Assembly: GCF_016859285.1 (NCBI RefSeq)
Contig: NC_053409.1
Span: forward strand, 20,717,976 to 20,781,975
From: Xiphias gladius
Taxonomy: Eukaryota > Chordata > Actinopteri > Istiophoriformes > Xiphiidae
Length of the DNA: 64,000 nt
Reading direction: 5' to 3'
Under the pieces are notes generated by a model that did no database searches, was not told where the DNA came from, and saw only the letters and a list, made by a program, of their open reading frames with translations. Both the position numbers and the translations under genes were made by a program. Shown here in pieces: positions 56,701 through 64,000 of this stretch (its first letter is position 1; every line of letters starts with the position of its first letter).

Positions 56701-57181
56701 GGATGACTTTTGGGTTTCAGAAAAATTCTGTAATCGCCAAGATACCATTTGATTTAACATGACAAAAGAAGATTTGGCAACATGACCTCTTTTTTTTTTT
56801 TTTTTTTAATTTTAAAATCTTCGATAGTTGGTGAAACAACTGCTGGTAAGGCCTCCCGTAGCCTGGCCCAGCACATCCCTGGCCCAGGCAGCATGGAGGG
56901 CATGAAGGGTGCAGCGTCTGGGGTTGTGGGTGAGCTGGCCCGCGCCCGGGTAGCTCTGGACGAGAGAGGGCAGAAATTGGGTGAGCTGGAGGAGAGAACG
57001 GCAGCCATGATGGCCAGCGCAGAGTCCTTCTCCAAACATGCCCATGATGTATGCACCTGACATTTCTTTGAGCACCTTAACCATTGTTTACAGTTTAAAT
57101 TCTTATGTCTGACTCCCCTGCTTTTATTTTTGAATTCAGATGATGCTGAAGTACAAAGATAAAAAGTGGTACCAGCTCTGA
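32597..57181 (+). CDS. stxbp5: syntaxin-binding protein 5 / tomosyn-1 (28 core exons, complete)
   Basis: Tomosyn binds syntaxin-1 and SNAP-25 through a C-terminal R-SNARE motif and restrains vesicle priming; it is cytosolic or membrane-peripheral in neurons and secretory cells. Core exons join in phase to 3438 nt, 1145 residues (human about 1151). Order: N-terminal KKFNIRKVLDGL, two WD40-type beta-propellers of the Lgl/tomosyn family (to about 690 and again about 770-1020), a low-complexity linker (544-598), a variable linker (694-766), and the VAMP-like coiled coil from about 1065. The zero-layer arginine lies in LDERGQKLGELEERT, and the end is KYKDKKWYQL. Extra cassette exons are listed separately. 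STXBP5L was considered; the sequence follows STXBP5 and the neighbours are those of STXBP5. Confidence 0.96.
33290..33610 (-). repeat. same AAGTACT-type teleost repeat, inverted partial copy in stxbp5 intron 1
   Basis: GGAAAGTAACTAAGTAAATT TACTCAAGTACTGTATTTAA and TTCAGAGGGAAATG, TTACTTTTCAGATTACTTTT correspond to the reverse complement of the 26870-27410 element. Confidence 0.7.
34613..34710 (+). CDS. stxbp5: stxbp5 exon 2 (residues 49-80)
   Basis: TVRHGFPYQPSSMAFDPVQK through GTQTGALRL, first blade. Acceptor TTCCTGCAG, donor CT|GTATCC, phase 2. Confidence 0.94.
36317..36342. repeat. (GGT)n microsatellite
   Basis: About eight GGT units followed by a G run, in stxbp5 intron 2. Confidence 0.9.
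36540..36890 (-). repeat. ATCGATTAATCG-type teleost repeat, inverted copy, stxbp5 intron 2
   Basis: AGCAGCAAATCTCCACATTT and GGCTTGAAAATGACTTTAAA are the reverse complement of the 5' half; an A run (36647-36662) interrupts it. Short fragments of the same family may lie near 1300-1355 and 31600-31665. Confidence 0.6.
38799..38880 (+). CDS. stxbp5: stxbp5 exon 3 (residues 81-108)
   Basis: FGRAGVECYCQHESGAAV through QFLINE. Acceptor CCTTTTAG, donor GAG|GTTTGT. Confidence 0.94.
38924..38945. repeat. (TCC)n microsatellite
   Basis: About seven TCC units in stxbp5 intron 3. Confidence 0.9.
39124..39224 (+). CDS. stxbp5: stxbp5 exon 4 (residues 109-141)
   Basis: GALVSALADDSIHLWNLRQK through SLKFNRE, a WD40 blade with the HLWN strand. 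Donor GAG|GTAGAG, phase 2. Confidence 0.94.
40542..40676 (+). CDS. stxbp5: stxbp5 exon 5 (residues 142-186)
   Basis: ITYCHLPFQSKWLYIGTERG, then NIHIVNVESFTLSGYVIMWN. Acceptor GTCCTCACAG, donor CT|GTGAGT. Confidence 0.94.
42440..42503 (+). CDS. stxbp5: stxbp5 exon 6 (residues 187-208)
   Basis: STKTHPGPVVHISDNPMDEG and K. Acceptor CTGCACAG, donor AAG|GTAAAC. Confidence 0.94.
43447..43530 (+). CDS. stxbp5: stxbp5 exon 7 (residues 209-236)
   Basis: LLIGFECGVVVLWDLKSKKA then DYRYNYDE. Donor GAG|GTAAGA. Confidence 0.95.
43634..43667. repeat. perfect 14-bp inverted repeat, 6-nt loop
   Basis: CTTCCTTCACATGT, loop GAGAGG, ACATGTGAAGGAAG. About 100 nt downstream of the exon 7 donor of stxbp5. Confidence 0.9.
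44706..44829 (+). CDS. stxbp5: stxbp5 exon 8 (residues 237-277)
   Basis: AIHSVAWHHEGKQFVCSHSD, then GTLTTWNVRAPAKPAQIITP. Acceptor GTCTTCCAG, donor CATG|GTTAGA. Confidence 0.95.
45000..45078 (+). CDS. stxbp5: stxbp5 exon 9 (residues 278-303)
   Basis: GKQPKDGKKPEPCKPILKVE and YKTTRA. Donor GG|GTAAGT, phase 2. Confidence 0.94.
45694..45848 (+). CDS. stxbp5: stxbp5 exon 10 (residues 304-355)
   Basis: GDPFMVLSGGLSYDTLGRRA, then CLTVMHGKSTAVLEMDYPIV, then DFLTLCETPYPN. Acceptor GTAACTCAG, donor AATG|GTGAGC. Confidence 0.94.
45964..46036 (+). CDS. stxbp5: stxbp5 exon 11 (residues 356-379)
   Basis: DFQEPYAVVVLLEKDLVVID and LGQI. Acceptor GTTTGCCAG, donor GG|GTAATT. Confidence 0.94.
47071..47218 (+). 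CDS. stxbp5: stxbp5 exon 12 (residues 380-429)
   Basis: GYPIFETPYPLTIHESPVTC then CEYFADCPAELIPALYSIG, ending RQKRQGYSKK. Acceptor TTCCTCACAG, donor AAG|GTAATT. Confidence 0.95.
47461..47528 (+). CDS. stxbp5: stxbp5 exon 13 (residues 430-451)
   Basis: EWPISGGNWGQGTQSYPEII and IT. Acceptor TATTTTCACAG, donor GG|GTTAGT. Confidence 0.94.
47644..47684 (+). CDS. stxbp5: stxbp5 exon 14, 41-nt small exon (residues 452-465)
   Basis: GHADGSIKFWDASA, a WD40 strand. Only 41 nt; phases 2 in and 1 out fit both neighbours. Donor T|GTGAGT. Confidence 0.93.
48735..48955 (+). CDS. stxbp5: stxbp5 exon 15 (residues 466-539)
   Basis: LMLQVLYKLKTAKVFERARS through TLSWCPESRMLCVAGVSAHV and IVYRFSKQEITTEVVQ. Acceptor CTTCTCAAAG, donor CAG|GTGGGT. 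Confidence 0.94.
49241..49425 (+). CDS. stxbp5: stxbp5 exon 16, proline-rich linker (residues 540-600)
   Basis: LLEVRMQSEFSEVDSPDPGG followed by a Pro/Thr/Ser/Glu-rich stretch and DGPRDNIPCL. Low complexity here is typical of tomosyn. Acceptor GTGTTAAG is weak, donor CA|GTATGG. Confidence 0.92.
49827..49952 (+). CDS. stxbp5: stxbp5 exon 17 (residues 601-642)
   Basis: QVRSSPLKQSPGYQVELVIQ then LVWVSGEPPQQITSLAINSS. Acceptor GATGCAG, donor CT|GTAAGT. Confidence 0.95.
50240..50391 (+). CDS. stxbp5: stxbp5 exon 18 (residues 643-693)
   Basis: VVFGNSNGLAVVDYLQKTLL through SPRKARQPSG. Leaves in phase 1, opening the run of phase 1-1 exons that follows. Acceptor GTGTTTCAG, donor GGAG|GTGAGC. Confidence 0.95.
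51188..51271 (+). CDS. stxbp5: candidate stxbp5 cassette exon A (28 codons)
   Basis: An open 84-nt segment between acceptor GATAAAG and a strong donor CA|GTAAGT. Entered in phase 1 it reads DIPNVTSCMSRLSNLYTESV then KKLRSPHF and leaves in phase 1, so inclusion or skipping keeps frame. It lies in the linker where mammalian tomosyn-1 is alternatively spliced. The residue pattern looks coding, but I cannot confirm use. Confidence 0.7.
51432..51482 (+). CDS. stxbp5: possible stxbp5 cassette exon C (17 codons)
   Basis: An 18-base T tract (51405-51422), then CACCAG, precedes 51 open nt reading AVSWEEILRLEGSVTKS in the required phase, ending TCAG|GTAGTT. Phase 1-1 again. The donor is weaker than the others and the exon is short, so chance is not excluded. 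Confidence 0.4.
51756..51818 (+). CDS. stxbp5: stxbp5 exon 19 (residues 694-714)
   Basis: ALCDSNDGSNTSEDRCKSPT then S, matching the GLCD...EDRCKSPTSG segment of mammalian tomosyn-1. Phase 1-1, 63 nt. Acceptor GATCCCACAG, donor CAG|GTAAGC. Confidence 0.92.
51907..51963 (+). CDS. stxbp5: stxbp5 exon 20 (residues 715-733)
   Basis: GSTSPCNSDDERKQKFIEK, matching mammalian SSPHNSDDEQK...FIEK. Phase 1-1, 57 nt. Acceptor GTCATGTAG, donor AAGG|GTACTG. Confidence 0.9.
52059..52106 (+). CDS. stxbp5: stxbp5 exon 21 (residues 734-749)
   Basis: VKFKSRRFSKTVANDF, matching mammalian VKTKSRKFSKMVANDI. A basic segment, phase 1-1, 48 nt. Acceptor TATTTCCAG; the donor context TTTG|GTACTG is the same as in exon 20. 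Confidence 0.9.
53178..53228 (+). CDS. stxbp5: stxbp5 exon 22 (residues 750-766)
   Basis: AKMSRKISSTSEQKPDL, matching mammalian AKMSRKLSLPTDLKPDL. Phase 1-1, 51 nt. Acceptor TCTGTTACAG, donor GG|GTAAGC. Confidence 0.92.
53454..53582 (+). CDS. stxbp5: candidate stxbp5 cassette exon B (43 codons)
   Basis: After GTGTGCAG an open 129-nt segment reads EERSQRWRSLTCKTHFYCMN then KGKAADRMSQKADVCRTKSA and PDS in the phase set by exon 22. It ends at the donor T|GTGAGT, again phase 1-1. If the donor is not used the frame stays open to a TAA at 53624-53626, giving a truncated protein ending WDNWY without the second part and SNARE motif. I do not recall this segment from mammalian tomosyn with certainty. 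Confidence 0.6.
54378..54617 (+). CDS. stxbp5: stxbp5 exon 24 (residues 767-846)
   Basis: DAKDNSFTRSRSSSVTSIER, a serine/arginine-rich stretch, then ESREAISSFHFCES and the next propeller strand GVLVGTTQGSVMMVALSLPP. Acceptor GCTGTCCAG, donor TGCG|GTAAGA. Numbered 24 because cassette B is counted as 23. Confidence 0.95.
55071..55428 (+). CDS. stxbp5: stxbp5 exon 25 (residues 847-965)
   Basis: GTLVRLKGGILTMAMLDSTG through QFAVLCSEKQAKVVAMPSQT and CFCANGHIMTL. A charged loop DEEKEKSRRRRP interrupts the propeller. Acceptor CATTTTTCCAG, donor GAG|GTATCG. Confidence 0.95.
55605..55770 (+). CDS. stxbp5: stxbp5 exon 26 (residues 966-1021)
   Basis: LPSLRPLLDVNYLPLTDMRI through YLTSPTEIQRITYSQETCDN and LQ, the end of the second propeller. 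Acceptor TCCTCACAG, donor CAG|GTCAGA. Confidence 0.95.
56213..56324 (+). CDS. stxbp5: stxbp5 exon 27 (residues 1022-1058)
   Basis: EMLSELFTPVETPEAPNRGF then FKGLFGGGAQSLDREDL, the conserved hinge before the SNARE motif. Acceptor TCTTCTCCAG, donor T|GTGAGT. Confidence 0.95.
56828..57048 (+). CDS. stxbp5: stxbp5 exon 28, R-SNARE coiled coil (residues 1059-1132)
   Basis: FGETTAGKASRSLAQHIPGP, then ASGVVGELARARVALDERGQ and KLGELEERTAAMMASAESFS. The arginine in LDERGQKL aligns with the zero-layer arginine of VAMP2. Acceptor CTTCGATAG follows a 19-base T run; donor GAT|GTATGC. Confidence 0.95.
57140..57181 (+). CDS. stxbp5: stxbp5 last exon (residues 1133-1145 and stop)
   Basis: MMLKYKDKKWYQL then TGA at 57179-57181; mammalian tomosyn ends KYKDKKWYQF. 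There is no membrane anchor, as expected. Acceptor TGAATTCAG. Confidence 0.95.
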   Translation: MMLKYKDKKWYQL

Positions 57182-60100
57182 TGGCAGCGTGGAGAGCATC
57201 GGACTCTGTGATCACGCATACCAGTATCTCTGAGGAGCTGCAGGTCCCTCCTCTTCTCTTCTCTATTTCTCTCCACGGGGGGTTCTGCTCAACAGACTCA
57301 TGCTTTTATTCTCAGCACAATATCATACACTCTGCATAACTTCAGTCACCGGAGGACTGCTGCGGAGTAGACACTGGTCGCCCCAACGTAATGAGAATGG
57401 AAAGAAATGGAAGAAGAGAAGCTCTTAGGAATCTCTCTTTCAGTTTCACCAGAGAGCACAGATGTTCACATAACATCTGTCCCCAGATCAAGAGAGAGAG
57501 GACCTTTCATATCCATCAGTCATGCACTCATATATATCTCATATATATATCTACACACCCTGCTGTTTTGTTCTGAAAGAGGAAAGACAATTCTGCAAAA
57601 CATGTACTTGTGGTGGCCTAATTGCAATTGTTCTCTTTTCCTTTTTCTGCCCTTTATGGTGTCTGCCAAACACAGTGGACTTAAATGAGGAGAAAGGTCT
57701 GATAACCCGTTGTCCTTCAAATCTGATCAAGTCAGTGAAGATGTTGGTTTCTATAGGAATGATTGAATCAGTGAAGGTCTTGAGTCGGTTTGTTTTTCTT
57801 GTCAATTATTTTTAGGAGTTTGACATCTGTCCTTTTGTCAGTCTGTTTTTGTCATGATTGTCCAAAAAAAGGGCCTTTCAAGCACTTAGAACCGTGAAAA
57901 AAATGGACAGGGAGATGATGAATCTATTGCTCCTCACCAAATAAGGGCTGGTAGTAAACTAGTTCATCACCGACCACTCCTTTTAGAGCTTTTTCCAACC
58001 AAGTTGCTTTAGTTGAGAAGGATAAATGGCTTTTTTTCTGAGAGTCACTTTGTTTTTATTTTAAAGTTGATTATTTATTGGAACAGTATGATAAATAGCA
58101 ATTATAGGAGTTTGTATGTTGGGCATTTTTTTTTTTTTCCTTTGTCAATTAAATGAGCAAAAAAGCGCTGAAAATGTTTACCCCCGATGAAGAGTTTACA
58201 TTGATCTATCAGAAGAATGAAGAGTAGATACACTGGAAAACTCCTGAAGGTCTTTATATTCTTCTAGCTTTCAAGGGGCTGTAGCTAAATCACGTATGAG
58301 AAGGATGATGTGTTGAAGGGCAAGACAAAGATTGTCCTTAATATAATTAGCATAAATGTATATTTTGGTTACAATTTTAAGTTTTTTGTGATAAAGATTA
58401 TATCTATACATGATTCTTCAAATTTCTTTTGTTGCATTCGGTCATAGCTGAAGTTAATTTTTGTCTTGTTTCTCAGTGTGTAGGGAAAAAAGCATGTGTC
58501 TCTTACAGCACAGTTGAAATGGTAATGCTGTCTTTGTATTTGTAGCTGCCAGTAGAAATGACCAAGCACCACAGAGTGTTCCACACAGTGCCATTGGTCA
58601 TCTCTCTCCGAACCATACGGTTAAAAACTGGTTGTCTTCTGCCTTTGCCTCATGATGCATATATGCTAACCTCTACCTATGTGTATATCTGTGCGTTTGT
58701 GAACATACATATATTCAGGAATATGTGTATGGGCGCCAATATTTATAATACTACATAGATACAGTGTATTACAATAGGTCTTTTGAGGTTTTTGTTTTTG
58801 CTTGACAGTGTTTTTCAATGTGATTAACTAGAATTCTTATTGTAATTAGATTTTTTTTTTTTTTTCATGAGGTGCAAGGATATGCTGCTATTTGTGTCAA
58901 TGTAGGAGCATTATCTTTCGGTCTTTTATTTTGAAAAGAGAGACGAGACTTTTGTCAGTCCAGATTGCTGCCAAATTGTGTAAATAATGGGACAGCTGGA
59001 CACAAATCTGACAGTGCAGGTTGAGGCAACGTGACATACTGTACGCTTGCGGCCATGTTCTTTTCCGACACCAAAGAGTTGCTTAATTTCACAGAGTTGT
59101 CTTGATTTTTCCAAATGGTAAGAGTCAGTCTGGATACCTTGGACAGCACTATGAAGTCAAGAAGTCTCCTGTGTGTAGGGGCGAAAGTAGATTGGCTTTA
59201 GCTTCTTCTTATGGGCATGACACCCTCATTACTGTCCAAAACTGCTGTACCTATGTTCAGAGGACAGGCAAAGTGAATTTGAAGAGTTTCATTCCTAAAT
59301 GAGATATCCACCAAAGATAATCATGTAACACAGACTAATGGAAAATGCATGAAGTTAAACTTAAGCGATACTGTGAGAGGTTTTGAGACCTTGTCTTAGA
59401 TTTAAGAGTATAAAATCATGTACACTTAGGAGATTATGAGTTATCAGTTAGACCAAAAATGTTTCCTCCAAGACGGATATACAGCATTTTGGAATAAAAC
59501 CCTTCACTTTTAGCTGGCTGATTTAAAAAAAAAAAAAAAAAAAAATCTACTTTATACTACTGAGATAAACCCATTTGAAAGGGCAGTTATGTGGGTTTTG
59601 CACTATTTTTTGTACTTAACATAATTTTGTTAGTATGATTTCAATGTGTTCATTTTTTCGTGTCCCATTTTCTTATTTTTGAAAGGACCAAAACATGACA
59701 GAACCTATGCTTATCTATGTCATTTGCCAATTATGCTGATTGCTTCACTCTCAGATTTGTTTTCAATGTCAGGTTAATGATACTATGATATATTTATATA
59801 TTTGAAAACAAATATATATATACTTTTAATTTCAAGAGTTATTGAAAACGAATACCTTTAATGTAATTTTTTGGATAGAATAACTCACATTAATGTCCAA
59901 ACAATGGTTGTGCATAATTATCCATCATCCAGACATGACAATAAACATTTCTGGTTCTGTATTGAACATGCTCATCTCAGATTCAAGCTTTGCTACTGCA
60001 GGAGGGTCATCTTCTCTCGGTTGGCCACCCGGTCTCTCTGCAAAGTTTGGGCTCGGCTTTAAAGTGCTTCAGTTTGCAACATATATGTCCTAAGTGGTCT

Positions 60101-60650
60101 CTTATTGCACATTGAAGGATGCATGATATTAAGTGTTTACAAACTTGAAACGACCATGTATTATCCCTTTTAGAGATTGTCTGTCTGTTCTGGCATTTGT
60201 ATTTACCACCATGTTGATCAAACCTGAAGTTCTCGTCACACATCAGGCGAGTGTCCCATTTTCGTTTGATCATGCCAGTTGTATAAGTGTGAGAGATTAT
60301 ATTTATTTTATTGGTACATCCGTTTATGTTAGTGTTCTGCTTCATGAAAACTCTTGCTTTCCCTGCGCTGTAAAAATGCATTGAAATTGAAGCTAGGCTC
60401 ACAGCACCGTGCAGGAGAGCTCAAGGGTTTCTCAGTCGCCATACTTCCATCCATCTGTCTTCTGGGATGAATATCTGTGGAGTTGCAGTATTTTCTCATA
60501 GTAGGCAATTTTTGTACAGTTTTATTAAAATAAATTTCACATGGATGTCTGACTTAATCTGCTGCCACAAACAGTTTAGACTGTAGATACAGTACATATA
60601 GATATTATTGTGCAATGGAAAATAAATGTAAAACCAATCATAACATGTTT
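57182..60650 (+). other. stxbp5: probable long stxbp5 3' UTR
   Basis: AT-rich non-coding sequence with no recognisable coding exon. Polyadenylation signals AATAAA lie at 59493-59498, 60529-60534 and 60621-60626. The last is followed within about 25 nt by a GT/T-rich stretch (60648-60672) typical of a cleavage site, so I place the end near 60,645. A 21-base A tract sits at 59525-59545. Confidence 0.5.
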
Positions 60651-61720
60651 TGTCTTGTGTTTTTTGTTTCATGTTTTCCAGTTTACTCACCAACTTCATT
60701 TAAAAATGAATGCTTCACTGATTCCAATATGGAAATTATTTTAGGGAATGTTCCTCCTCAGGTCAGAGGTCAATATCAGCTATAGATTAAAGTGTCTTGC
60801 TCAAGGACCCTGGAGTATTGTCCAAAACTGCCTTGATCACCGTGAGGGACAGCCTGGTGTCTCCTTCATTTATAGTAGTTTGTGAAATATTAGAAAGTTG
60901 TTTTTAATTTTTAGGAAGGGAGTATTTATCCCAACAAAGTGACAGAAATTATTTTATGCTGTCCCTTTTCACAGGGTCAGACACTTTCAGACATTTTTTT
61001 TAAAGATGAACTTCAAGTTGTGGAAAACATATCTTTTCTAAAAAGATATAAACCAAAAATGTTCACCCTTTAAAATTTACATTTGGTGTACTGGCTGCTG
61101 AGGTTATGTACATTATTTCATCCTGTCTTATAGCTTGTAATGTTATGTGTATTATCAAGCACTTTTAAGGTGTTTTTATGCTATTTTCTTTTTACTTGTT
61201 TTCATTGGAGATATACCTATATACTGGCATACCATAAGCTGTAAAAAATTAAATCAGTGTTATTTTAGTGCCAATATTTTTGCCACTTAGGGAATTTGCC
61301 TTTTTGTGACTTTTCTTTTCTGAAATTATGTCACTTTTACAGTGTGATTAAGCACTTTTCAAACCCACAGAATATAATATTAAACTGTGGTGGAGATCCC
61401 ACAGTTTCAAAGGTACAAACATGTACTGTATGTCAAGCTCAAAACATAATATTTTAGAGTCAACAAGGTAGAACAATTCCACATTTAGATCAAGATATAA
61501 AATATATTTTTTTTAAATTAATTTTTTAAAAATACCACATCTAGAATACATATATTTTATTTCATGATGTAGTCATAACAAGTACCTTGGGTTCAAGGAG
61601 GGACAAAATAAGGAGGGAATAAGAGTTTAAGACTTATAGAAACTCACCTATATTAGTTTTATGGGTGGTAATGACAGCAAATCAAAAGTTTTATTTTATT
61701 TTATTTTGTTTTATTTTAGA
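60651..61720. other. intergenic spacer stxbp5-samd5
   Basis: AT-rich, about 1.1 kb, ending in a short TTTTA-type repeat (61689-61718). No gene, RNA or recognisable element seen. Confidence 0.4.
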
Positions 61721-61927
61721 GTCCTACATTTCCCAGAAGCCCCCTGCAGGTGGCGCCGGTGCTCGCCGGACTCCCGTCGTCCAGCGGGGTAAAGGCTCCA
61801 GCAATGACTGAACCAGGAGCTGCATCCTCACACTGACTGAACCGGCGGATGAAGCGGAGCTACAGCAAAGTTGAAAACGGCGAGAGCCAGGCACAGAGTG
61901 AGCCACAGCAAGTGCGCTCTGAACAGG
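61720..61927 (+). other. samd5: probable samd5 first (leader) exon with an upstream start codon
   Basis: A G+C-richer block with CpGs ends at the donor CAG|GTAGAG. An ATG at 61850 opens 26 codons reading MKRSYSKVENGESQAQSEPQ and VRSEQ region up to the donor, phase 0. It may be 5' UTR with an upstream reading frame or an alternative N-terminus of samd5. The 5' limit is not visible. Confidence 0.4.
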
Positions 61928-61991
61928 TAGAGAACAGATTTTTTTAAATGTTTTATCCTCTACGAGCGTTTTTTGTAGTAGTTATATATGA

Positions 61992-62037
61992 ATATATGTG
62001 TATATATATATGTATATATGTATATATACACATATAT
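61992..62037. repeat. TA-rich inverted repeat with 17-bp arms
   Basis: ATATATGTGTATATATA and its exact reverse complement are separated by 12 nt, 65 bp after the samd5 leader-exon donor. Confidence 0.9.
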
Positions 62038-62634
62038 ATTTATACGTCGCTCTGGCTTTAGCGTTAACCTTTTAATTGTTGCTCCGGATAAACGTTTGAT
62101 GGACCTGAGCGTCTCCGTAACCGTTGCGATGCATGAAACAAAGAGGATGGATGCAGCCTGAGAGGGACGCCAACTGTTAATGCTACCCCCCCCCCCCTTT
62201 CTTTGGAAGAGGATAACTTAAAGCTAATGTGGTCAACTCGGCTTTTCTCACTAGCTAACGTTAACTTTACGATTCCGTCGACGAAGGTACAGCAGCTAAA
62301 GTAACTGTTACTCGAGACACACGGTGCACCTAACCGTTAACATGCGGTCTAACGGTTTGTTGTTTGACTCTTCAGGCTTAAAAAAATAATCACAGCATAT
62401 TCTGCCTTTCAGTTAAACGCCCCCCCCCACAGAGATGTCAAAGGTCAGGGTAAACGAGAAAGCCCGAAGCTGTCTTCACTGTTTTTACTCAAAAGAACTT
62501 CCGCAGGGCGACTGTCTCAGCCAGGGGTGATTAAAGGGATTTAAGATTAGAGGGCTTCGGACAAGTTAAAGGTGTTTCATTTAACATTTACCTCCCCTGC
62601 TATCTCTAAATATGCGTTCTCTCTGTTTTCTAAG

Positions 62635-62694
62635 GCTCTTCCCACAAGCAGTAGATGTGACTACTTTGGAGAATTGAACCAGGGACTGTGTAAG
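62635..62694 (+). other. samd5: possible samd5 leader exon 2 (20 codons, phase 0)
   Basis: After TGTTTTCTAAG the next 60 nt are open in phase 0 with the leader above (ALPTSSRCDYFGELNQGLCK) and end at a mediocre donor AAG|GTGGGA. If not spliced there, the frame runs to a TGA at 62770-62772. A second donor-like AAG|GTAGGC lies at 62797/62798, only 28 nt before the main samd5 exon, too short for an intron to it. Confidence 0.3.
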
Positions 62695-62801
62695 GTGGGA
62701 GTTACATGGCTAGCCTCAGCACAGCCCCAAGCAGAAGCAGAAGCAGGAGCCGGAGCAGGAGCAGCAGCGTGAATGAAGATGGTGGTGCGCACTTAAGGTA
62801 G

Positions 62802-64000
<1,199 letters not shown>

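Overview
This is a eukaryotic nuclear window from a teleost fish, most likely a percomorph. Evidence for this: compact GT-AG split genes, proteins close to vertebrate orthologues, and introns full of interspersed repeats that I recognise from spiny-rayed fish genomes. All genes lie on the + strand.

Layout. (1) About 1-20,504: grm1, the group I metabotropic glutamate receptor 1. A non-coding 5' exon appears to end near 442. Eight coding exons (1503-20504) join in phase to a 1170-residue receptor with signal peptide, Venus-flytrap domain, cysteine-rich domain, seven membrane segments, Homer ligand and C-terminal PDZ ligand. (2) 20,505-32,596: intergenic. It carries the 3' end of grm1, repeats, and a previously hidden relic of a Rab32/38-type small GTPase gene: exon 1 at 22,535-22,738 and exon 2 at 23,814-24,085, both on + and both broken. 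(3) 32,597-57,181: stxbp5 (tomosyn-1). Twenty-eight constitutive-looking exons join to 1145 residues (two beta-propellers, a variable linker, a C-terminal R-SNARE coiled coil). Two further good cassette exons and one weaker one lie in the linker. The 3' UTR probably runs to about 60,650. (4) 61,700-64,000: the 5' part of samd5 (SAM domain protein), whose last exon or exons lie beyond the window.

The order grm1 - rab32 relic - stxbp5 - samd5, all in one direction, matches the human 6q24 order GRM1-RAB32-ADGB-STXBP5-SAMD5. The relic is therefore best read as the remains of the syntenic rab32 gene itself, not a stray insertion. No androglobin (ADGB) exon was seen. grm1 and stxbp5 both act at synapses (postsynaptic glutamate signalling; presynaptic restraint of SNARE assembly), but nothing in the sequence suggests they are co-regulated.

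Most notable observations: the decayed rab32 locus with intron and splice signals still visible; a run of seven consecutive candidate or constitutive exons in stxbp5 that are all phase 1-1, so any combination keeps frame; two of those exons sharing the same 18-base donor sequence; a GC-AG intron in grm1; loss of the mammalian RRKK motif in the grm1 tail; and an in-frame upstream leader of samd5. All calls come from reading the sequence by eye; protein comparisons are from memory of the families.
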